DNA of 64,000 nt, taken from Costus lasius (lineage: Eukaryota > Streptophyta > Magnoliopsida > Zingiberales > Costaceae). Each line of letters begins with the position of its first letter. Within the stretch, counting starts at the first letter, position 1. A model generated the notes under the pieces. That model made no database searches and had not been told where the DNA came from. It saw nothing but the letters and a program-made list of their open reading frames with translations. Made by a program: the position numbers and the translations under genes. Below, one piece after another: positions 1 through 10,646 of this stretch. The stretch spans positions 11,329,957-11,393,956 of the forward strand of contig CM050450.1 of assembly GCA_027563935.2 (NCBI GenBank). Reading direction: 5' to 3'.

Positions 1-240
1 TGCTTTGTGCTCTGCATCTAATCTACCTACCAGGAGAGAGTTGACAAGAGGAAATTGACAAAGTAGGAGGATCATGCTGCCTTTGGCAAATGATTCTGGT
101 GATCAAACTAGCATGCAAGTTGTGGATAAGCAGCCTGAGAAGGCAGTCAAGGCAAGTTTAAGAAAGCTGCCTCCGAGCAAGTCGAATCCAACGCAGAATT
201 AGCAGAACATCTATGTGAAGTGGAAGAGGGGAGTGAATGA
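1..240 (+). other. possible 3' end of an upstream gene, unresolved
   Basis: The stretch looks less AT-rich and more exon-like than the DNA after it. Two short plus-strand readings end in it. One starts at the ATG at 74 and stops at about 189. The other is a Glu/Lys-rich reading about 33 codons long that stops at 238-240. They are in different frames, and each has a stop shortly upstream. This could be a 3' UTR, a final exon whose acceptor I cannot place, or a broken exon. I do not recognise a family. Confidence 0.15.
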
Positions 241-1036
241 TCTCCTTCTATGGTTTTGTAGTGAGTTGTTCTAGCTCTGGCTTCTTTCCGTCCCTTTTTA
301 CATTGTAGACTTGTAGAGGATGTAGAAAATGATAATGTTGGGACGCTACACTTTCCTAGCCATCAAAATGAGCGTCTTATTTAGACATTAGTAGAGTGTA
401 AGCAGTGAATTACTCTTTCGGCTATGAAGAAATAGTTTTGACATACAGTTCATGTGTGCCGGTGTGAATTAGGCTTCCAAGGCAAGCTGGTAAATGTATA
501 GATCTGGATTATCATTCACCCACGTATATTCAGAGTCATGTTTGCACATTATATGTGAACTCTAGCTGTAGGAGTTTTCCGTGCAGCTAACAAAGATAAG
601 GCGGTCAATGGTCACAAGTTTCATTAATCTAGACGTGTACATCAGTAACAGAAAGAGACAAGGAGAGAGAGTTGCCCAATCTAACATTTGTGTCTAATCA
701 TTTTCTAGACACTGACACTTGAAAGGTCTTAGATCACGAAGACAATCACTTTATTACTCCCTTACGCCCATATTATTTAGCTCCCAAAGAAGTCTCTCTT
801 ATGTAACACATCGCAGAGAAATTCACATTTGATATTGTTAAATAGCCCAATAGAGTTCATACCATTGTTATTCGGATGTAACTAAAGGATTTGAACCCTC
901 GTATCAGGAATGATGCTTACCAAAATATTTAGTCAATGAAAATTTTATTAATTTTCTCTTTCGATAGGTATAAATAAAGGTGGCAATTCAAATCATTTGG
1001 CGATAAATAGGTCATGTTATCACGACGAATGGCCTA
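241..1036. other. intergenic DNA, nothing recognised
   Basis: Moderately AT-rich, with no open frame of gene-like composition on either strand and no repeat structure that I could see. Confidence 0.5.
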
Positions 1037-1485
1037 TTTAAGCTTATCTTAAATTTGAAAAAAAAATTCCTGAGCAACCGGAGTTGTTCAAGATTCCTAA
1101 GCAACACTCCCTAAAAAAAAATCTACGATCCTAAAAATCGTAAAAAAATTATTATAGTGTAGTACACGATGAGAGCTTTCCAACGGTACCAAGATCATGA
1201 ATTTTGACTGTGTGCACGATGAGATATCGTGGACACAAAGATCGTGGATCAAAACACTGTTCACAGTGCATAAAAAATTCACGATCTTTATATCCATGAT
1301 ATTTCATCGTGGACACAACCAAAATTCACGATCTTGGTACCGTTGGAAAGCTCTCATCGTGTACTATACTGCAGTAATTTTTTCACGATTTTTAGAATCG
1401 TAGATTTTTTTTAAGGGCGTTGTTTAGGATTTCTTGTGCAGTGCCCTTGCTTAGAAAATTTTTTCTAAATTTGACTTACTTATTA
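1037..1485. mobile_element. fold-back MITE, about 450 bp
   Basis: The two halves are near-perfect inverted copies. The left arm segment CGATGAGAGCTTTCCAACGG (about 1168) reappears inverted at about 1340, and the flanking AAAAATCG and TTAAATTTG blocks also pair. The symmetry centre near 1255-1275 is itself a short palindrome (CACTG-TTCA-CAGTG). There is no coding capacity: the open frames on both strands here (1097-1297 minus, 1197-1403 plus) are products of the palindrome. I could not settle the target duplication, so the superfamily (Mutator-like or other) is open. Confidence 0.7.
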
Positions 1486-2716
1486 ATTGGATAAGTTTAT
1501 ATTTATTTTATTGGAGAGGATAAGATATCTAGGCAGAGCGGCCATTTAATTAAAAAAAAAAATTTGGATCCATGTCCAAATCCAACGGATCACACTTACC
1601 GAGAAAAAAGTATACTCAAATCTAACTTGTTTATAAATGGGTCAACTAGACCCAAACTTATTTGATATGTTTAATATATAAATATATAAAAATAAATAAA
1701 ATAAATATAAAACAAACATTGTATATACTAAATAGGTATTGTATTTTATATATTTATATGTTAAACATATTAAATAAGTTGTGTATAAATAAAACGTGTA
1801 ATATAAATAAAACGTGAAAATTTACTATTTTCATATTTTTTTACACAATAAAATATTACATATTTTGGAACTTTTTGCGATTATGAGACTGATGAAGTAT
1901 ATGGTAGAAAAAATTAATATATTTTTAAAGTAGTTTTTGCGATTATGAGACTGATGAAATATATGCGACAGACGTATATGGGAAATTTTTTCCCTCGTTT
2001 TGAGCTACAGTATTTTCTGCTGTGTTAGATGGCCAGCAAAAAAAATAGTAAAAAATTTAGGGGCTAATTTTTATTATTTACTAAAGCAAGTTTTTAATCT
2101 TTTTAATGCGGCTGCCTACTCGAGCCGTGGGATGAATGTAGTATATATTTATATAAATAATTTAATATGATATTAATAATTTAAAATTAATTAGTTAAAA
2201 AATAATTAATAAATTTAAATTATAATTAATTTATTAATTATTAATCTTATAAAAATTAATAATTTTATAAAAAAGTTAAATTTTAAAAACAAAAATGTAT
2301 TTAATTATAAAATAAATATAATTTATATACAATTTATTAACTTTAATATATTTTGCTAATTATATTATATATTATAATTTTATTAAATAAATAAATATAT
2401 TATTAAATAATTTTATAAAATTAAAATTTATTTATATATAAAAAAATATATACATTTTTATATGTCACTATTATTTAATTATAATATTTAAAATATAAAA
2501 TAATACTAAAAATCTATAACATGTTATGCTAGTACAATGGAGCTATGCAGTATAGCAGAACTAAACTCTCCATAAATATGATTAAGATGGATAAGTAATA
2601 AAAAAACTTGTTATTATTATATTTAACAATTATATAAAAAAATGTAAATTAAATTTAAAATTCAACTATTTAAAAACGGATCCGTGGAACACCTTGCATA
2701 GCTTCTTACTTTATAA
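1486..2716. other. very AT-rich intergenic DNA
   Basis: Long runs of A, T and TA dinucleotides, especially 2140-2520. A direct repeat with TTGCGATTATGAGACTGATGAA occurs near 1877 and 1937. No gene was seen. Confidence 0.5.
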
Positions 2717-2721
2717 CTAGA

Positions 2722-4128
2722 TGTTAGGCCTACGGGCCAAATCTTTGGGCCGTACCCAAAGATTCAGCTCGGCCCGTTCCTATGCAGCCAAGTGGAAGCG
2801 GATCAGTGGACCAGATCGGGCGCGGCCCGAATCCGAATCCAACTTACGCAACGGGCGTCAAGCGCGTGAAGTCATCGCGTGCGTCGGACGCTGACGAGAC
2901 GCGTGAGGCTGACGGGACGGAAACGGCTCGATTTGCGTGCAGAGTCGTGGTGTGGGAAAAAAAAAAAGGGCAGACGACGCGATCGTCTCCCTCACGAGGT
3001 TTTGGGATCAAAAGAAAATCTCATCGACTCTTCTCTCGTTTTCCCCCTCCGATTACTGGACTTCGTCGGACGTCGTTGACGGAGCTTTCCCCTCGTTCCG
3101 GTGGTGTGGGCGGGAGGTGGAACGCCGTGGGGAGCTTCGTCTCCCTTCTCGTTGTCGCCGCTTGCTTCTTCTCCGAGCTGCCGTTGTCGACCTCGCCGAA
3201 GACCTCACCGTCAGACCGCCTTGGAAGGCGCATCCGGGCATCAACGTCGTCGAAGGGAAGGAGCAGGCGGCCAGGTGTCCGCCGAGGTACTTTCTCCCTT
3301 TTTCGTTCTCGTTCCCGGCCGCGTTCTCGGCTCCGGCGAACCCTCCGCCTCCTGCCTGACGTGGCCGCTCTCCCTCTCTTCGCCTTCTCCTTGTCCGTTT
3401 CCGGCCGCCTGCACGGGTGAAATCTCGGCGTGGACCCGCCTGCGTGCGGTAGTTACGCTGCTCGCCGGACGAGCCCTCCGCCTGCGTGCGGTCTCTTTGT
3501 TCTCCTCCTCCTGCCGCCTGCGCGCGTGCTTTTCTCCGGCGCCGTCTGTTGCCTGCGTGTGACTTGGGACAACCCCCTTCCTCTCGTTGTTCGTGTGGAG
3601 CTCGGATTTGTATGCTACGTCGTCCCTGCCGAGTCCGCTGGGAGCTTGGAGCAAACGGACAGACGACGCCTTTCTTTGCTTCCGCCTCCCCGTCGCCTGT
3701 GTGTACACTTGTCCGTGGTCCTGCTTTCCGGCGGCTTCATCCACCTGACGTCTTAGCTCGCGGCTTCAAGGTTTTGCAGGGACTCTTCCCCAGGTTGGTG
3801 TACTCACCCTCGGGCAAGTGTGTTCATTCGGCGCCGGCTCTCACCGGCTTGGGTTGCAGCCTTCGGGCGAACTCTTTCCTCCCCGTCACCAGCGTGCGAT
3901 GCCGAAGAGACGACCATCCGAGATCGTCGGGCATCGACTTGATCTTCGGACTAGCGTGTGAGTCCATAGTCGGGCTGGGGGTCGGTTCGAGGAATCGACT
4001 CCGCCATTCACGCCCAATCCGGCGGCTTCGGCCGTTGCGATAGTCACGTTGACAAATTTGGACTCGAGTCAAGCGTTGAATCACGTGAAAATCCGCGAAA
4101 ATACATTAACATAATTTAGGGCATGACA
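2722..4128 (+). repeat. 5' LTR of the chromovirus
   Basis: 1407 bp, starting TGTTAGGCC and ending GGGCATGACA, followed directly by the PBS. It is GC-rich, so long open frames appear on both strands (for example 2782-3420). The corresponding frame in the 3' LTR diverges by indels, so these are not genes. Confidence 0.93.
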
Positions 4129-4131
4129 GCT

Positions 4132-4140
4132 TGGTATCAG
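4132..4140 (+). other. primer-binding site (tRNA-iMet type)
   Basis: TGGTATCAG begins three bases after the 5' LTR. It matches the complement of the 3' end of plant initiator methionine tRNA, the usual primer of Ty3/gypsy elements. The match weakens after this core (GAGGC follows). Confidence 0.88.
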
Positions 4141-4213
4141 AGGCAAGTTACACACGTTCCAACCCGTATGAGCGTCGTACGTGTATTTGGATCGACCCAC
4201 TGCTTGCGTGTAG

Positions 4214-4360
4214 ATGGAACTCGATCGTCTCATAGCTCAGGTGGCTCGACTTACCAAGGAGCTAGAGGCATCTCAGGCAGAGGTCGCTATGTTGAAGCGC
4301 GCTACGGCGACTTCGATAGAACCAACCACGACCGATTCCGGTCAAGAGATTGTAGTGTGA
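4214..4360 (+). pseudogene. gag remnant of the chromovirus
   Basis: A 48-codon reading starts MELDRLIAQVARLTKELEAS, a likely coiled coil, and ends at a TGA at 4358-4360. Position and composition fit the N-terminus of gag. The capsid region and CCHC zinc knuckle expected before the protease are absent, because the protease reading begins within about 200 bp. An internal deletion of most of gag is inferred. Confidence 0.6.
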
Positions 4361-4414
4361 CGTTCCACAGACTATTCGAGCGCTCCTGGTATTCGGGTCG
4401 GGGTACGGGATCGG

Positions 4415-5770
4415 GTGGCGCCGCCCGAATCCGGATCCAACTCCGTTAACCAAAGGGGTGCGCGTGAGTCGTGGGAGTGGGCACAAGATCAGGAGGCGCT
4501 CCTGAATCCCATGGTATTGGGCACTGCTTCTACCAATAGTGAGAGGCCTATGTTGCTCTATGTGGCTGCTCTTATAAACTCTCAGTCGGTGAACGCTATG
4601 ATCGATACGGGTGCGACCCACCTCTTCATAAGCGAATCCACGGCTAAGAGAGTTGGACTTAAGACGTCCCCAGCACAGGACCGAGTGAGGTCGGTCGGTG
4701 CAGTGGATCCCGAGATTTTCGGGGTGTCATATAACGTGGATATCGTAATTGGCAGTTGGCGGGGCTGCTGCCATGCGAAGATTTTGAAGCTACCAAACTA
4801 TGAAGCTATCTTCGGCCTCGAACTTTTGGTCAAGGCAAAGATAGCTGTGATGCCATATCTGTATGGGATACAGATACATGATGAGGACTCCCGTTGTGTC
4901 GTACCGTGCATTGGGAACACGGAGCCGAGAAAAGGGAAGAAAAGGTACTCCAGGGGAGTGCCCTTGTCTGCAAACGCCTTGGCTGCAGGGTTGCGCCAAG
5001 GAGAGCCGACACTTATGGCCGTTTGGGTGGAGGGCCCCCACCCGACAAAGAGTGAGACTCCTTTGGCGGTCAAGAGAGTGTTGGAGGAGTTTGCTGATGT
5101 GATGCCTTCGGAATTACCGAAGCACCTCCCACCTAGGAGAGGGTTAGACCACAAGATAGAGCTTGTGGCAGGATCCACTCCCCCATCCAAGGCTCCTTAT
5201 AGGATGCCGCTGGTGGAGTTGGCCGAGCTCCGTAAACAACTCGACGAGTTGTTGAATGCAGGGTTTGTGCGGCCAACTGTGTCACCATATGGAGCCCCGG
5301 TCCTATTCCAAAAGAAGAAGGACGGGTCTCTGAGGTTCTGTGTCGATTACAGAGCCCTGAATAAGATAACAGTCCGGGACTGCTATCCGATTCCATTGAT
5401 CCCAGATCTATTGGATAGATTGGGAAAAGCTAGGATATTCTCCAAGCTTGACTTGAGGTCGGGTTACTGGCATGTCCGTATCGCCGAGGGCGATGAGCGG
5501 AAGACAGCCTGCGTAACCCGTTATGGAGCTTTTGAGTTTCTGGTCATGCCCTTTGGGCTAACTAATGCTCCAGCAACATTTTGTCATCTTATGAACCAGG
5601 TGTTAGCACCGTTCTTAGATGACTTTGTTGTGGTATATCTGGATGATATAGTGGTATACTCCTCAAGCGTTGAGGAACACTTGGGGCACTTGAAGAGGGT
5701 TCTTCAAGTTCTGAGGGAAAACCAACTTTATTTGAAGTTGGAAAAATGCACTTTCATGTCGGAAGAGATT
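4415..5770 (+). pseudogene. pol part 1: aspartic protease and reverse transcriptase
   Basis: The open frame carries the retroviral-type aspartic protease motif DTGATHLF (about 4605) and then reverse transcriptase. RT blocks seen in order are LRFCVDYRALN, SKLDLRSGY, MPFGLTNAPATF and the catalytic YLDD (about 5637). The enzyme would copy element RNA into DNA in virus-like particles. The frame is intact up to about 5770. There a one-base loss moves the reading into the next frame, so the open frame that runs on to 5872 ends in out-of-frame residues. Confidence 0.92.
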
Positions 5771-6503
5771 CATTCCTTGGACATGTGGTTGGCCATGGCC
5801 AGGTGCAGATGGACAAAGACAAGGTCCGAGCCATTGTGGAATGGCCGATTCCCTCAAATCAGACCGAGTTGAGGAGTTTCCTCGGTGTTGTGAACTTCTA
5901 TTGCAAGTTCATCCGGGGTTGTTCGAGAGTAACAGCACCCCTCAGCAATTTGCTGAGAAAAGAATACCAACTGGGGTTGGGATGATCGGTGTCAGGTCGC
6001 CTTTCAGGACTTGAAAGAGCGCATAGCTTCTGAACCGATCTTGATATTACCGAATTTCGGAAAACCTTTTGAGGTTCATACCGACGCTTCAGATCAAGCA
6101 ATCGGTGGTGTGTTGATACAGGATGGACATCCTGTAGCTTTCGAAAGTCGAAAGCTGAATGAGACAGAGCAGGGGTATTCTGCTCACGAAAAGGAGATGG
6201 TAGCAGTAGTGCATTGCCTCCGAACGTGGAGAGTTTATCTCCTGGGTAGCGTCTTCGTGGTGAAGACCGATAATGTGGCAAATACATACTTCACCACTTA
6301 GAAGAAATTGTCAGTCAAACAGGCCAGATGGCAGGAATTCCTAGCAGAATTCCAATTCCAATGGGAACGTAAGCCTGGAAGGGCTAATGTAGTGCCGAAT
6401 GCACTGAGTAGGCTTAACGCCTTAGTCTGCTTTGCGATCTCTAGAGTGGAAAGATATCTCCTTGCGAGGATAAAGGCATCATCTATTTTCGATGAGGAAT
6501 ATC
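5771..6503 (+). pseudogene. pol part 2: RNase H and linker, frameshifted
   Basis: RNase H-type sequence (FEVHTDASDQAIGGVL near 6070, then KTDNVAN near 6265) continues across two compensating one-base changes, a loss near 5770 and a gain near 5970. An in-frame TAG at 6299-6301 interrupts the conserved segment before KLSVKQARWQEF. A further one-base loss near 6503 precedes the integrase. These breaks mean no full polyprotein can be made. Confidence 0.85.
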
Positions 6504-7949
6504 GAAGATCGTTGATCAGATCAAGTCGGGTACGACCCGACGATATTATTTGGATGCCGATGACGTTGTCATGGCGCGTGGCGAGAGGCCACTAGTCCCC
6601 GCGTCCGGTGGGCTGCGGCGTGAGCTGCTTAGGGAGCTCCATGATACCCCGTGGGCGGGTTATCCAGGACAAAGGCGTATGTTCGCCTTGTTGTCCAGGT
6701 CATGTTATTGGCCAAATATGCATGCCGACATTGTGATGTATGTCCGCACATGTCTTGTTTGTCAACAAGACAAGGTTGATCGGAGGTTGCCGGCTGGGTT
6801 GTTGCAACCCTTGCCTATACTCGAGACCCCTTGGACTAGTGTGTCCATGGATTTCAATGGTGGATTTCCCAAGGTCGAGGGGAAAACATCCATATTTGTG
6901 GTTGTGGATAGATTCTCCAAGTATGAAGTTTTCATTCCAGCACCCGAAACATGTTCAGCGGTGGTAGCTGCTGACTTGTTCTTCCAGAATGTGGTGAAAC
7001 ATTTTGGGCTCCCAACGGATATCGTGAGCGATAGGGATGCCCGGTTCACTGGACGGTTTTGGTCGACATTGTTTGACAAGCTAGGAACGAAGTTAAACTT
7101 CTCCACAGCAAACCATCCCCAGACGGATGGGTAGACGGAGTGGGTGAATGTCCTCGTGGAGGACTATCTCCGTCATTTTGTGACTGCGAGTCAAAGAGAT
7201 TGGGTGAAGTAGATTGATTCGGCTCAGTTTGCCTACAATCTCCACAAATCATCGTCTACGGGACACAGCCCCTTCGAGCTTGTGTTAGGGTGGTAGCCCC
7301 TAACCCCTGTTGATATTGCGATGAGGACCTCCGAGGGGAGATGTCCTGAGGCTCAACGGGCAGCTCGTGAGCGAGCGGAGTCGCTCCAGGAGGCTAGAGA
7401 CAGCCTCGAGCTAGCAGCTAGACGAGTGCAACATTATGCAAATCATCGATGTCGGGATGAAGAATTCGCCGTGGGCGACTTAGTGCTTCTCCGACTTACT
7501 CCGCAGATATGGAGGAAGATATCTGCGAAGTCAGCGCATCGGGAGCTTATACAGAGATACGATGGACCTTTCGAGGTGCTGAAAAGGTTGGTTCAGTTGC
7601 GTATCGTCTGAAGCTCCTCGATAGGATGAAGATGCATCCGACATTCCATGGGAGCTTCCTAAAGAGGTTCCATAAGTATCCAGGGGATCCGTCTCGGTCA
7701 CAGAAGCTTCGCGCGCCTCCGACGGTTCGAACGGAGTTCGACCAAAGGATTGGAGAAATCCTTGATCACCGAGTTTTGGGACATAGCAGGATGAACCGAC
7801 GAACAGAATTCCTGGTTCAGTGGGAAGGTTCTCCAATGGAAGAAGCTACATGGTATAAGGCGTCCGAACTGTGGCAGTTTGAAGATGAGATCCGACGTTA
7901 CTTTGAGTCACCGAGGGCGGCGACTCACTCCGGAGGGGGAGAATGTTAG
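6504..7949 (+). pseudogene. pol part 3: integrase and chromodomain, broken
   Basis: The integrase zinc-binding region (ELHDTPWAGY and later CLVCQQDK) is followed by the catalytic core with SMDF (first Asp) and SDRDARFTGRFW (second Asp). A TAG at 7132-7134 lies just before the catalytic Glu, with further TAGs at 7210-7212 and 7294-7296. A one-base loss near 7585 precedes the C-terminal chromodomain (ILDHRV, FLVQWEGSPMEEATW, about 7755-7860). Chromodomains direct such elements to methylated-histone heterochromatin. The second zinc-binding His appears as Tyr (AGY where AGH is usual). The reading ends at a TAG formed by the first bases of the 3' LTR. Confidence 0.9.
7931..7943 (+). other. polypurine tract
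   Basis: CGGAGGGGGAGAA sits immediately before the 3' LTR, as expected for the plus-strand primer of an LTR retrotransposon. Confidence 0.85.
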
Positions 7950-9331
7950 GCCTACGGGCTAAATCTTTGGGCCGTACCCAAAGATTCAGCTCGGCCCGTT
8001 CCTATGCAGCCAAGTGGAAGCGGATCAGTGGACCGGATCGGGCGCGGCCCGAATCCAGATCCAACTTACGCAACGGGCGTCAGGCGCGTGAAGTCGTCGC
8101 GTGCGTCGGACGCTAATGCGACGCGTGAGGCTGACAGGACGGAAACGGCTCGATTTGCGTGTGGAGTCGTGGTGTGGGAAAAAAAAGGGCAGACGACGCG
8201 GTCGTCTCCCTCACGAGGTTTTGGGATCAAAAGAAAATCTCATCTACTCTTCTCTTGTTTTCCCCCTCCGATTACCAGACTTCGTCGGACGTCGTGGACG
8301 GAGCTTCCCCTCGTTCCAGTGGTGTGGGTGGGAGGTGGAACGCCGCGGGGAGCTTCGTCCCCCTTCTCTTTGTCGCCGCTTGCGTTGTCTCTGAGCCGCC
8401 GTCGTCGACCTCGCCGTCAGACCGCCTTAGAAGGCGCATCCGGGCATCAACGTCGTCGAAGGGAAGGAGCCAGCGGCCAGTCCGCCGAGGTACTTTCTCC
8501 CTTTTTCGTTCTCGTTCCTGGCCGCGTTCTCGGCTCCGGTGAACCCTCCGCCTCCTGCCTGACGTGGCCGCTCTCCCTCTCTTCACCTTCTCCCCGTCCG
8601 TTGCCGGCCGCCTGCGCGCGTGAAATCCCGGCGCGGACCCGCCTGCGTGCGGAAGTTACGCTGCTCGCCGGATGAGCCCTCCGCCTGCGTGCGGCCTCTC
8701 TGTTCTCCTCCTCCTGCCGCCTGCGCGCGTGCTTTTCTCCGGCGCCGTCTGTCGCCTGCGTGTGACTTGGGACGGCCCCCTTCCTCTCGTTGTTCGTGTG
8801 GAGCTCGAATTTGTGTGCTACGTCGTCCCTGCCGAGTCCGCTGGGAGCTTGGAGCGAACGGACAGACGACGCCTTTCTTTGCTTCCGCCTCCCCGTTGCC
8901 TGTGTGTACACTTGTCCGTGGTCCTGCTTTCCGGCGGCTTCGTCCGCCTGACGTCTTAGCTCGCGGCTTCAAGGTTCTGCGGGGACTCTTCCCCAGGTTG
9001 GTGTACTCACCCTCGGGTGAGTGTGTTCATTCGGCGCCGGCTCTCACCGGCTTGGGTCGCTGCCTTCGGGCGAACTCTTTCCTCCCCGTCACCGGCGTGC
9101 GACGCCGAAGAGATGACTGTCCGAGATCGCCCGGCGCCGGCTTGATCTTTGGACTAGCATGTGAGTCCATAGTCGGGCTGGGGGTCGGTTTGAGGAATCG
9201 ACTCCGCCAGTCACGCCCAATCCGGCGGCTTCGGGCGTTGCGATAGTCGCGTTGACAGATTTGGACCCAAGTCAAGCGTTGACTCACGTGAAAATCCGCG
9301 AAAATACATTAACATAATTTAGGGCGTGACA
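7944..9331 (+). repeat. 3' LTR of the chromovirus
   Basis: 1388 bp, colinear with the 5' LTR and ending GGGCGTGACA next to the CTAGA duplication. It differs from the 5' LTR by scattered transitions and short indels (for example a shorter A-run near 8182 and a short gap near 8410). Confidence 0.93.
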
Positions 9332-9527
9332 CTAGAAGATGTACAGTAAGTAAAAAAATATAAATTATATGATATATATATATATATAAACGTATTAATT
9401 ACTATATTAAATATATAAATATAAAGTAATGTATATATATATATATATATTTATTTAAATTATAATTAAATTGATTATTTCCTATATATTTTTGGTAGAT
9501 CAAAACGCCCTAACGTGGAATGCCACG

Positions 9528-10641
9528 TGTCACGCCCCGGTCGGATCGGCCTGAAAATAGCCCTTAACCGTTGTCTCAGGACTATCCGACGGAATATCAG
9601 AACGCAACTCTCCCTAGTGTTTCCGACCCGAAATTAGAAACCCTAATCTCCCCGAACGATTTTTATCCCCAAATTACAATTCGCACGGAAAAAACCCTAA
9701 CCCTAATTTATGAAATCGAACCTCAAATCAAATACCTTCTCCCTGGTCAAAATTAATGTTGACCAGTCAACTGTCAACGTCCGAATCTCCACGCTCGCCG
9801 AATTGATTTCAATCGCTCGGATGACGTCAGCCTCACGTCGACCGCCGATTTTTGCCGCGCGCGTGAAGCTTTTGCTGTGCTGACGTCCGCTTGCATCAGC
9901 CGCTCGAATTCGAAATCCGAATTTGATTTCTTCGCCGAATCGCGATTTTCGCATCGTTGACCATCGCTTTTGGTTGACTTGCCTCGTTTCGAACGCCCGA
10001 CGCGTTCGAAACTCGCGTCGTCGTCTTCCTCGTTCGTCCGAAGCCGAGCGTCCGCCGTCTCGTGGGAACGACGTCGCCCGCTTCGTTCTCACCTCCGTCC
10101 GTAGCCGATCGACAGTCGCTTGCTGTCGTCACCAATCAAGTGGAGAATAGAGGAAAGGGAAGATGGAAGGGAAACTTCGCTTTATTTCTCTAACGAAGCT
10201 ACAAACCTCACAGCCGATCCCCTGATCGGTGCCCTCGTTCCCTCCCTCGCCGGTCGTCTCCCCAGACGCCGGTTACAATCTCTCAATTCACTCTCGTCGA
10301 AGCTTCACCAAGCTTCGTTGTGGGTCGGTAATGGCGGATCCCCTCACCTCACGATCGTCCCCTTTTTAACGATCGAAGCCGCCGCCTCTAATTCGAGCGT
10401 CGGAGTCCGATTCGTCCGCCTGACGATGAGCTCCCGCGTGCGTCCGAGGAAATTGGGACGACGCAGTCGCGCCCGCCTCCTCTGTTGTTGCCGCGTCCGC
10501 CGAACGCTGAGAGTGGGAAGCACGTGCTCCGCGCGATGCGTTGTTCGCCAAATCGAGCCCTGTGCTCGACTCCTTGTGTGGGTTTGGGCTTGCATGTGGC
10601 CCATTGGGCATTGGGCCGAACCGGCTGACCGAGGCCTGACA
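9528..10641 (-). mobile_element. solo LTR, minus orientation (left half of a head-to-head pair)
   Basis: Read on the minus strand, it begins TGTCAGGCC and ends GGGGCGTGACA, the TG...CA form of an LTR, 1114 bp. CCACG flanks it at 9523-9527 and 10642-10646. A polyadenylation-type AATAAA (10181-10186 on the complement) and a weak A-rich box near 10370 fit a U3-R-U5 layout. Its U5 side is a close inverted copy of the end of the next unit. No internal retrotransposon sequence is attached. Confidence 0.75.
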
Positions 10642-10646
10642 CCACG

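Larger units (their letters stand above)
2717..9336 (+). mobile_element. Ty3/gypsy chromovirus LTR retrotransposon, gag-deleted and inactive
   Basis: A structurally complete insertion. CTAGA target duplications lie at 2717-2721 and 9332-9336. The LTRs are 2722-4128 and 7944-9331, both starting TGTTAGG and ending TGACA. A tRNA-iMet primer-binding site and a polypurine tract are present. The internal region (4129-7943, 3815 bp) encodes protease, reverse transcriptase, RNase H, integrase and a C-terminal chromodomain in that order, which places it in the chromovirus branch. Only the first 48 codons of a gag-like reading survive. Several frameshifts and four in-frame TAG codons kill pol. The first 290 bp of the two LTRs differ at about a dozen positions by eye, mostly transitions, so the insertion is not recent. 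Which chromovirus clade (Tekay-like or another) cannot be settled by eye. Confidence 0.95.

Noticed and set aside
2782..3420. Long open frame in the 5' LTR, with a sibling at 8004-8675 in the 3' LTR
   Set aside because: Both start at the same LTR position, but indels push them into different frames. Other frames on both strands are equally open because of the GC content. No domain seen.
2717..9336. Possible active retrotransposon
   Set aside because: At least four frameshifts, four in-frame TAG codons and the loss of most of gag make it non-functional.
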